Source of the DNA: Candidatus Aminicenantes bacterium UBA4085
GTDB taxonomy: Bacteria > Acidobacteriota > Aminicenantia > Aminicenantales > UBA4085
Assembly (NCBI GenBank): GCA_002383325.1
Contig: DFYJ01000143.1
Location: 20,138-41,124, forward strand
Reading direction: 5' to 3'
Length of the DNA: 20,987 bases
Made by a program: the position numbers and the translations under genes. Below, one piece after another: positions 1 to 5,911 of the stretch. Position 1 is the first letter of the stretch; each line of letters begins with the position of its first letter. Under the pieces are notes generated by a model. That model was not told the origin of the DNA. It made no database searches and saw nothing but the letters and a program-made list of their open reading frames with translations.

Positions 1-1480
1 CCTCGACCCAGCCGTAGCCGTAGTCGTGCAGGATGAGGTTGCCCTCGATGGTGTCGCTGAGGGTCATGGCGGCCGAGCGGGTCTCGATTCCGAAGGCCAG
101 CTCATGTCCGCCCCCCAGGATGTGGTCGAAGAAGGCCCGCCCGGTGAAGGCCAGCCCGAATTGACTGGATTTGCGCCGGTAGTCGTTGGCATTGCCCGTG
201 ACGTAGAACGAAGGCTCGTAGCTGCGGACCTGGTAGCTCCCGGACCCATCCACGGTCCGCTCCCCCCCGACCGGCTGCAGGTGGAAGTCGACGGAAGTCA
301 GCAGGCCGGTCAGGGCCAGCTCGAAGGCGCCCAGCTTCTTCTCCAGCCGGGCCTTGCCCGTCAGGCTGGGGCTTGTCTGGGACCAGAGGGTCTCGGGAGC
401 CTGCTCGGCGTCGCCCCAGAGGGCTCGGCTGGAGGAGCTCTTCGCGTCGTAGGCGAAAAGCCCGTTCAACCGGAGGGACGGCGAGATCTTGAAGTCCAGG
501 TTCCCGTACCCGGAGGCGATCGTGACCCGGTCGGAGCCTCCGGTCATGGTCCGTTTGTCGATGTCCTGGATGCCGAAGGCCCCGGCCGCCCAGAGGCGGT
601 CTCGGACGAGCATGCCGCCGAGGTTCCCGCCGTAGAGCCGGAGGCTGTTGAGGCCCGGGCGGCCCAAACCGGCCGACTCCAGGGCCGGAGAAACATTGTT
701 CAGCTCGAAGGCCTTGTCGGAGATATCGAAGCGGAGCCCGCCCGAAGGCATGGTCCCGCCGTGCCGGGGCACGAGGTGCAGATGCAGGCCGGCCGTACGG
801 GTCCGGGCATCGCCGCCCGCGATATCCACCCGGATCTCGCCGTAGTTGGCCAGGTCGACATAGGCCGGGGCGTCGCCGGGAGTGGAAGGATCCGTGATGT
901 CCGTCCCTTCGATCGTCCAGACGGCGTCCGTCCAAGCCGCCCCGGCCCCATGGACATAGGCCTGCAGGCCGGATTCGGCCCCGCCGACGTTCTCGCGGTC
1001 GGCCGCCAGGCCGGGAGCCAAGGCCAGCCAGGACCAGGGGTCGCCGGGCATCGGCAGAGACAGAAGGAGGAAAGCATCGGCCGACAGCCCCGTGCGGCGG
1101 TTGTTGCGATCGACGACGGGCGCGGCGCCGGAGATGGTGATCATCTCGTCGGGCGGGAGGGGATCCAGGGATAGGCTCAGCCGGACATCCCGGCCGAAAG
1201 CCACAGCAAGACCGTCCCGGCGGAGGGTCTTGAAACCCGGCAGGTCGAGCTCCAGGGCATAATCGGAAGCGGCCGGCAATCCGGTAAACCGGAACATGCC
1301 CTTGGCCGATGTCACCGCGTAGCGGGTTGGCGCGCCCGCACCCGACAAAGTGACCGCCACGCCGGGCAGCAGGGTTCCCTCGGCATCCGTGACCCGGCCG
1401 GAAACGACTCCCGGCTCCTGGGCAACCGCCATGACGGCCGCGAGGATGATAGCGCCGAACAAGACGATCCGGTTTTTCAC
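1..1480 (-). CDS. TonB-dependent receptor-like outer-membrane protein with N-terminal carboxypeptidase-regulatory-like domain (3' end beyond the window)
   Basis: The frame is open from a GTG at 1480-1478 to the left edge (493 codons) with no stop, so the C-terminus is missing. A GGAGG lies five bases before the GTG, which fixes the start. The product begins with a signal peptide (KNRIVLFGAIILAAVMAVAQ). An Ig-like carboxypeptidase-regulatory domain follows at about residues 22-105 (GVVSGRVTDAEGTLLPGVAV, then FRFTGLP and LPGFKTLRR). Next comes a plug-like segment at about 110-230 with APVVDR and IEGTDITDP, then alternating beta-strand sequence typical of a barrel. By family knowledge this is an Oar-like TonB-dependent transporter relative. 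The plug is weaker than in the receptor at 10239-13436, so an outer-membrane protein of non-transport function is possible. It diverges from the GWxTD operon. The substrate is unknown. Confidence 0.8.
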   Translation of the reverse strand, partial: MKNRIVLFGAIILAAVMAVAQEPGVVSGRVTDAEGTLLPGVAVTLSGAGAPTRYAVTSAKGMFRFTGLPAASDYALELDLPGFKTLRRDGLAVAFGRDVRLSLSLDPLPPDEMITISGAAPVVDRNNRRTGLSADAFLLLSLPMPGDPWSWLALAPGLAADRENVGGAESGLQAYVHGAGAAWTDAVWTIEGTDITDPSTPGDAPAYVDLANYGEIRVDIAGGDARTRTAGLHLHLVPRHGGTMPSGGLRFDISDKAFELNNVSPALESAGLGRPGLNSLRLYGGNLGGMLVRDRLWAAGAFGIQDIDKRTMTGGSDRVTIASGYGNLDFKISPSLRLNGLFAYDAKSSSSRALWGDAEQAPETLWSQTSPSLTGKARLEKKLGAFELALTGLLTSVDFHLQPVGGERTVDGSGSYQVRSYEPSFYVTGNANDYRRKSSQFGLAFTGRAFFDHILGGGHELAFGIETRSAAMTLSDTIEGNLILHDYGYGWVE

Positions 1481-1501
1481 ACAGGCCTCCCTACCGAATA
1501 T

Positions 1502-1530
1502 AGGATAGCCTAAGCAGGGAGTTCGATCAA
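1502..1530 (-). promoter_or_regulatory. Sigma-70-type promoter of the left-edge receptor gene
   Basis: On the minus strand TTGATC (1530-1525) is followed after exactly 17 bases by TATCCT (1507-1502). The predicted transcription start is near 1495, giving a leader of about 15 bases that contains the GGAGG ribosome binding site. The same -10 hexamer, TATCCT, recurs before the cysteine peptidase gene at 19394. Confidence 0.5.
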
Positions 1531-1573
1531 CCATGGCGAACCGCCGCCGCGGGAGGGGCGGGGGATGTCGGCC

Positions 1574-1589
1574 AGGCATGAAAATTGCA
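1574..1589 (+). promoter_or_regulatory. Sigma-54 (-24/-12) promoter upstream of the GWxTD operon
   Basis: The element AGGCATGAAAATTGCA matches the RpoN consensus TGGCACG-N4-TTGCW at all but two positions and has the required GG-N10-GC spacing. The start of transcription would be near 1600, about 115 bases before the GWxTD gene. It shares GGCATG-N4-TTGC with the elements at 4866-4881 and 13607-13621. It needs RpoN and an enhancer-binding activator, neither of which is encoded here. Confidence 0.6.
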
Positions 1590-1604
1590 TCGGAAAGGGA
1601 CGGG

Positions 1605-1718
1605 ATGGCGTTTCAGATTCGTCCAGGGAGAGCAGCCGGAAGAAAGTCCGGCCAAGCCAAGGAATTTTACAAGGCCCCCGATTTGACCCCAGCCTGGACG
1701 AAAGATATAATCAAATGA
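1605..1718 (+). CDS. Possible 37-residue leader ORF overlapping the GWxTD start
   Basis: The ATG at 1605 is preceded by GGAAAGGGA at a good ribosome-binding distance. The frame ends with a TGA at 1716-1718, which overlaps the ATG at 1715 of the downstream gene as ATGA. The peptide is short and basic (MAFQIRPGRAAGRKSGQAKE...) with no signal peptide or recognisable domain. The GWxTD gene lacks a clear Shine-Dalgarno of its own, so coupling through this ORF would explain how it is translated. One caution is that a start at about 1600 from the sigma-54 element would leave out most of the Shine-Dalgarno. It could be chance open frame in a structured leader. Confidence 0.3.
   Translation: MAFQIRPGRAAGRKSGQAKEFYKAPDLTPAWTKDIIK
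1618..1702 (+). other. Structured 5' leader of the GWxTD operon
   Basis: TTCGTCCAGG (1618-1627) is perfectly complementary to CCTGGACGAA (1693-1702), a 10-bp closing stem ending 12 bases before the start codon. Inside it GCCGGA (1635-1640) pairs with TCCGGC (1647-1652) around a six-base loop. This would form in RNA started at the sigma-54 element at 1574-1589. I do not recognise a known riboswitch class. Confidence 0.4.
1683..1711 (+). promoter_or_regulatory. Near-consensus sigma-70 promoter abutting the GWxTD start codon
   Basis: TTGACC (1683-1688), a 17-base spacer and TATAAT (1706-1711) match the housekeeping consensus at 11 of 12 positions, the best such match I found in the window. The expected start of transcription is about 1717-1719, inside the ATGATG at 1715-1720. 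A transcript from here would be leaderless. The element overlaps the right arm of the leader stem at 1693-1702. Confidence 0.5.
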
Positions 1719-3802
1719 TGAAGAACAGACGTATCCGTCCCATTATCATCCTCTTAGCCGTCTTGACGGCCATCTCGGCCGGGTCCGCCGCCGGCCAAAC
1801 CCGGAAAAAATCGCCTGCCGATCTGCCCGAGGCCTACCGCCGCTGGGTCCAGGAGGAGGTCGTCTACATCATCTCCCCCAAGGAGCGGGACGTCTTCCTG
1901 CAGCTGGAGAACGACCGCGAGCGGGAGTCGTTCATCAAGGCTTTCTGGAGGCAGCGCGACGAGACACCCGACACCGAGAAGAACGAGTTCCGCGAGGAGC
2001 ACTACCGCCGCATCGCCTACGTCAACCAGTGGTTCGGCCGCGATACGGCCACGGCCGGCTGGCGCACCGACCAGGGCCGGGTCTATATCATGCTCGGCGA
2101 GCCGAAGGAGATCCAGCGCTTCGAGAACGTCCCGGAGATCCGGCCCGTCATCATCTGGTTCTTCGACTCCATGGGCGACCGCGGACTGCCTTCCCAGTTC
2201 AATATCGTCTTCTTCCAGCCCGAGGGCAAGATCGAGTACGTCATTTACTCGCCCATCAAGGACGGGCCGCAGAAGCTCCTGAAGTTCTATGAAGGCGACG
2301 CCACCAACGCCCAGAACGCCTATTACAAGCTCATCAATATCGAACCGGCCGTGGCCTCGGTCTCCATGACCCTCATCCCCGGCGACTCATCCTACGCCGG
2401 GGCCCCCTCGGTGGCCACCGAGATCATGCTCAGCCAGAGCCTGCCGGCCTCCGGCTATCAGAAGGTCAAGGACGACTACGCCGAGAAGCTCCTCCGCTAC
2501 AAGGACATCATCGAGGTCGACTATTCCGCCAATTACATCGGCAACGAGTCGACGATGGGGGTCTTCCTCGATCCGAGCGGGCAGGCCTTCGTCCACCTGG
2601 CCCTCGAGCCGAGCCGGCTGAACTTCGAGGCCGGAGCCCAGGGCTTCCACACCGAGATGGAGATCGAGGGGCGCATTTCCGACGCGGCCAATCCGGCCCG
2701 GACGGTCTACCAGTTCAACCGCAGCATCCCCTTCGACGTCAACCAGGCCCAGCTGATCGCCATCCGCAACAAGCTCTTCAGCTACCAGGACCTCTTCCCC
2801 CTCATTCCCGGACGCTACAAGATGAGCCTGCTGTGGAAGAACCGGGTCTCCCGGGAGTTCACCTCGTTCGAGGCGACCATCGTCGTGCCCGCGAAAGACG
2901 AGTTCGCCCTCCTCCAGCCCATCCTGGCCAACAAGGCCGACAAGTCCTCGCCCCACCGGGGTGCGACCAAGGCCTTCCTGCTGAACGGCATCCAGCTCGT
3001 CCCCTCGCCCCGCAACGACTTCCAGCAGAGCGACACGCTGTCGGTCTTCAGTCAGATGGCCAACCCCCCGGCCGACGTCCGCGAGGGCGGCGCGATCGAG
3101 TATGCCGTGCTGCGCGACGGTCAGGTCTTCAAGTCCTTCGTCCGGAACGTAGCCGACTATCCCGACCGGGCCACCTTCTACGAGGAGATCCCCCTGGCCG
3201 ACTACCCGCCGGCCAACTACCAGCTCCGCATCACCGTCCGCGACGCGGCCCGCCGCAGCCGGCTGACCGGCCAGGTCGACTTCTACATCACCCCGATGCT
3301 CAGCCTGGCCCGGCCCTTCGTGGTCTCCCTGCCGCACGCCGCCTCGACCGATCCGGAGAGCCAGCACATCCTGGGCCTGGAATACCTGGCCATGGACGAC
3401 GCGGTCAAGGCCAAACCCCTGCTCCAGGCCGCCCACCTGGGCGAGCCGGGCGAGTCCCGCTACGCCCTGGACTATGCCGGGCTGCTGCTGCGGGACAAGG
3501 ACTACACGGGCGTCCAGTCGTTGGCCGCCCCCTTCCTGGCCGATGACCGCAAATGGGACTTCCTCCAGATCACCGCCAAAGCCCACCAGGGAGCGGGCGA
3601 GCTGGAGCCGGCCATCGTCCGCTACAAAGAATACCTGGCCCACTTCGGCACCAATATCGAGGTCCTCAACGCCATCGGCGACTGCTACTTCAACCTGGGC
3701 AACGCGGCCGAAGCCCTGGTGGCCTGGGAGCGCTCTTTGCAGATCAACGGCAACCAGCCCCAGCTCAAGGAGAAAGTGGCCGCCCTCAAGGACAAAAAAT
3801 GA
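1715..3802 (+). CDS. Secreted GWxTD-domain protein with C-terminal TPRs
   Basis: The product is 695 residues. It starts with an export signal (MMKNRRIRPIIILLAVLTAI, probable cleavage near residue 27). The GWxTD domain follows at about 35-190, with the signature GWRTD at 115-119 followed by QGRVYIMLGEP. The middle is beta-rich. The C-terminus (about 575-690) is TPR-like, with a clear repeat at IEVLNAIGDCYFNLGNAAEA. The frame is open further upstream, but the ATG at 1715 is chosen because the signal peptide begins there. GWxTD proteins occur in Acidobacteriota and Bacteroidota and have no firmly assigned biochemical role. TPRs suggest a periplasmic or outer-membrane assembly. The downstream paralogue overlaps it by ATGA, so the two are probably made together. 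No catalytic motif is seen. Confidence 0.88.
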   Translation: MMKNRRIRPIIILLAVLTAISAGSAAGQTRKKSPADLPEAYRRWVQEEVVYIISPKERDVFLQLENDRERESFIKAFWRQRDETPDTEKNEFREEHYRRIAYVNQWFGRDTATAGWRTDQGRVYIMLGEPKEIQRFENVPEIRPVIIWFFDSMGDRGLPSQFNIVFFQPEGKIEYVIYSPIKDGPQKLLKFYEGDATNAQNAYYKLINIEPAVASVSMTLIPGDSSYAGAPSVATEIMLSQSLPASGYQKVKDDYAEKLLRYKDIIEVDYSANYIGNESTMGVFLDPSGQAFVHLALEPSRLNFEAGAQGFHTEMEIEGRISDAANPARTVYQFNRSIPFDVNQAQLIAIRNKLFSYQDLFPLIPGRYKMSLLWKNRVSREFTSFEATIVVPAKDEFALLQPILANKADKSSPHRGATKAFLLNGIQLVPSPRNDFQQSDTLSVFSQMANPPADVREGGAIEYAVLRDGQVFKSFVRNVADYPDRATFYEEIPLADYPPANYQLRITVRDAARRSRLTGQVDFYITPMLSLARPFVVSLPHAASTDPESQHILGLEYLAMDDAVKAKPLLQAAHLGEPGESRYALDYAGLLLRDKDYTGVQSLAAPFLADDRKWDFLQITAKAHQGAGELEPAIVRYKEYLAHFGTNIEVLNAIGDCYFNLGNAAEALVAWERSLQINGNQPQLKEKVAALKDKK

Positions 3803-4722
3803 CCCGGAACGCGCGCCTGACGGCCGTCCTGCTCACTCTGGTCACGGCCGCCGGCTGCGCGACCGTCCGACTGGAAAAGAGGCTCGATCCCGACAGCCGG
3901 ACTTTCCTGTCCGAAGTCCGGTACATCATCACGGCCAAGGAGCGACGGACCTTCCGCAATCTGCCCGCGGCCGAGCGGCCGGCCTTCATGGCCGCCTTCT
4001 GGGCCCAGCGCGACCCCGACCCGGCGACCGAAGAGAACGAGTTCAAGACTCAATACTACCAGCGCATCGAGGAAGCCAATTTCCTGTACAACGAAGGCCG
4101 GGGCAGCGAGCCCGGCTGGCTGCAGGACCGAGGCCGCATTCACATTCTGCTCGGCCCCCCCGACACCCGGGCCCAGTATCCGCGGGGGATGACCTTCTAC
4201 GGCGTCCCGGCCGAAATCTGGCTTTACGGCTGGTTCCCGATCTACTTCTACGACTACAATTGGAACGGCAACTACCGGCTGGAGCCGGACAGCGCCATCC
4301 AGCTGGCCGCGATCATGAAGACCCAGCTGATGCTCAAGCCGCAGATCGCAGGCCAGCCCGGCGCGCTCGATTTCCGGATCGACCTGAAGGCGGACGCCCC
4401 CGACCGTCGGACGTTGCGCGTTCTGGTGCCGTACCGCAAGATCTGGTTCAAGGACGAGGACGGCCGGCTGTCGACCGTACTGAGCGTCCATGTGACGGCC
4501 CTCGACGGCAAGGAAAAGCCGGTTTGGGAGACCTCGATCGAGAAGCCTTTGGCCTTCAAGGCCGAAGAGCTGATCAAGCTCGGCCGCGCCGAGCTGGAAA
4601 TCGAAATTGCGCTGTCGCTTCCTGATGAAAAAGGCCTGCTCGAGGTGACGCTGACCAGCTCGGGCGACGGCAGTAAGGTCACCAAGCGGACACCCTACCG
4701 CGGGTTTCCACCGGCGTCCTAA
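3799..4722 (+). CDS. GWxTD-domain lipoprotein
   Basis: The 307-residue product overlaps the preceding stop codon as ATGA, so translation is probably coupled. It begins with a lipoprotein-type signal: a hydrophobic stretch, then TAAGC with Cys20 as the likely lipidated residue. Residues 37-125 align closely with residues 46-131 of the upstream protein (for example RYIITAKER with VYIISPKER, and AAFWAQRD with KAFWRQRD). The signature is altered to GWLQD (106-110), followed by RGRIHILLGPP. An aromatic stretch (about 141-156) and a beta-rich tail follow. I infer an outer-membrane-anchored partner of the soluble GWxTD/TPR protein. There are no TPRs here. The function of the family is not established. 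Confidence 0.85.
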   Translation: MTRNARLTAVLLTLVTAAGCATVRLEKRLDPDSRTFLSEVRYIITAKERRTFRNLPAAERPAFMAAFWAQRDPDPATEENEFKTQYYQRIEEANFLYNEGRGSEPGWLQDRGRIHILLGPPDTRAQYPRGMTFYGVPAEIWLYGWFPIYFYDYNWNGNYRLEPDSAIQLAAIMKTQLMLKPQIAGQPGALDFRIDLKADAPDRRTLRVLVPYRKIWFKDEDGRLSTVLSVHVTALDGKEKPVWETSIEKPLAFKAEELIKLGRAELEIEIALSLPDEKGLLEVTLTSSGDGSKVTKRTPYRGFPPAS

Positions 4723-4734
4723 AAGTGATACAAT
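4705..4734 (+). promoter_or_regulatory. Possible weak sigma-70 promoter after the GWxTD operon
   Basis: TTTCCA (4705-4710), an 18-base spacer and TACAAT (4729-4734) resemble a housekeeping promoter and would give a leader of about 165 bases for the gene at 4905. Such a leader holds two compact inverted repeats: CCGGCC/GGCCGG (4761-4777) and CCCGG/CCGGG (4781-4796). Neither has a T tract. The -35 match is poor. Confidence 0.25.
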
Positions 4735-4865
4735 GTCCCCTCTTAAGGCCCGTGGAAAGGCCGGCCAAGTAGGCCGGTGTCCCGGGCTTGGCCGGGAAAT
4801 CTGCGGCCTGGTTTCATCTTGTTGAAAAAGAACAGGTTGGGACAGGGCAGGTGGACATCCCGGGC

Positions 4866-4881
4866 TGGCATGTTCTTTGCA
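4866..4881 (+). promoter_or_regulatory. Sigma-54 (-24/-12) promoter of the carboxypeptidase-regulatory-like/TPR gene
   Basis: TGGCATGTTCTTTGCA differs from the RpoN consensus TGGCACG-N4-TTGCW at one position and has exact GG-N10-GC spacing. Counting 12 bases from the -12 C puts the start near 4892, two bases before the GGAGG (4894-4898) that serves the ATG at 4905. This tight geometry supports a working promoter. It is the best of the three such elements in the window. Confidence 0.7.
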
Positions 4882-4904
4882 TAATATTCATGCGGAGGCT
4901 GAAC

Positions 4905-5870
4905 ATGAACAAGCAAGTCAGATCCTGGATCGTCCTGGTCGCCGCCGTTCTCCTGGCCGTCGGTTTCGCCTCGGCTCAGGCCGGCCGCGGCGTCGGCCGC
5001 ATAGGCGGGACGGTGACCGACCTCGAGGGCAACCCCATCGAGGGCGCCAAGGTGTCGATCACCTATCCCCAGAACGAAAGCCTGAAGTTCGAGACTTTGA
5101 CCAACAAGAAGGGCGAGTGGTCGTTCATCGGCTTGGGTAGCGGCAACTGGAACCTGGTTTCCTACGCCAAGGGCTATGATCCGATCAACCAACCCATTTA
5201 CGTCAGCCAGCTGCAGGTCAACCCGCCGGTCAAGATCCACCTGAAGAAGTCCGAGAAACCGGGCGGCGGATTCATCGAGGATGAGGCTTCCTTCGTCTTC
5301 CTGGAAAACGGCAACAAGTTCTACCGCGAGGGCAAGTACGACGAGGCCATCGTTCAGTACGAGACCTTCATGGAGAAGAACCCCCTGGCCTACCAGGTCC
5401 GCATCTCCATCGGCGAGTGCCATCTGCAGAAGGGCGATTACGAGAAAGCCGCCGCGATCTACAACGACATCATCGAGAAAGCCAAGACCGACGCCGCGCT
5501 GGGCAAGGACATGATCGGCAAGGCCCTGGCCGGCCTGGGCAATATCGCGCTGAAGCAGAACAAGCTGAGCGAGGCCCAGGAGTATTTCAAGGAGTCCATC
5601 GCCGCTTCGCCCAAGGACGAAGTTCTGGCCTACAATGTGGGCGAGATCTTCTTCTCCAACCAGGGCTACGACGAGGCCATCAAGTACTTCACCCTGGCGT
5701 CCGAGATCAAGCCCGAGTGGCCCGACTCCTTCCTCAAGCTCGGTTACGTCTACCTGAACAAGGCCGACACCGCCAACGCCGTGGTCAAGTTCGAGAAGTT
5801 CCTGACCCTGGAGCCGGACGGCGAGCGGGCCGCCCTGGTTCGCAACATCCTGACCGCCATCAAGAAGTAA
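4905..5870 (+). CDS. Secreted carboxypeptidase-regulatory-like domain protein with TPRs
   Basis: The product is 321 residues. A signal peptide (about 1-25, ending FASAQ) is followed by a carboxypeptidase-regulatory-like/transthyretin-like beta domain at about 30-115 (GRIGGTVTDLEGNPIEGAKV, then GEWSFIGLGSGNWNLVSYAKGY with the usual aromatic and glycine pattern). Residues about 125-320 form TPRs, for example NKFYREGKYDEAIVQYETF and VGEIFFSNQGYDEAIKYFTL. The ATG at 4905 is chosen because GGAGG lies six bases upstream and the signal peptide begins there. The gene has its own sigma-54-type promoter and is followed by the sulfatase-fold gene after 41 bases. I infer an exported scaffold or assembly protein of the envelope; no enzyme motif is visible. 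Confidence 0.87.
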   Translation: MNKQVRSWIVLVAAVLLAVGFASAQAGRGVGRIGGTVTDLEGNPIEGAKVSITYPQNESLKFETLTNKKGEWSFIGLGSGNWNLVSYAKGYDPINQPIYVSQLQVNPPVKIHLKKSEKPGGGFIEDEASFVFLENGNKFYREGKYDEAIVQYETFMEKNPLAYQVRISIGECHLQKGDYEKAAAIYNDIIEKAKTDAALGKDMIGKALAGLGNIALKQNKLSEAQEYFKESIAASPKDEVLAYNVGEIFFSNQGYDEAIKYFTLASEIKPEWPDSFLKLGYVYLNKADTANAVVKFEKFLTLEPDGERAALVRNILTAIKK

Positions 5871-5911
5871 AACTGGCGGGGCGGTTTTTTTTATCCCAAG
5901 GGAACCCCGCC
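5854..5911 (+). promoter_or_regulatory. Two competing hairpins between the TPR gene and the sulfatase-fold gene (possible attenuator)
   Basis: CCGCC (5854-5858) can pair with GGCGG (5880-5884), which is followed at once by eight T residues (5885-5892), as in an intrinsic terminator. CCGCCA (5854-5859) can also pair with TGGCGG (5874-5879). Alternatively GGCGGGG (5875-5881) pairs with CCCCGCC (5905-5911), the seven bases directly before the ATG, enclosing the Shine-Dalgarno AAGGGAA (5898-5904) in its loop. The structures exclude each other. The first left arm lies in the last codons of the upstream gene, so ribosomes there could affect the choice. Confidence 0.45.

Noticed and set aside
26..1174. 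A 382-codon plus-strand frame at the left edge
   Set aside because: It lies opposite the receptor gene, which has a signal peptide, a regulatory-like domain and a ribosome site. The plus-strand product is low-complexity.
4759..4796. Inverted repeats CCGGCC/GGCCGG and CCCGG/CCGGG as a terminator of the GWxTD operon
   Set aside because: Neither is followed by a T tract and both have short stems. They are noted only as structure in the spacer.
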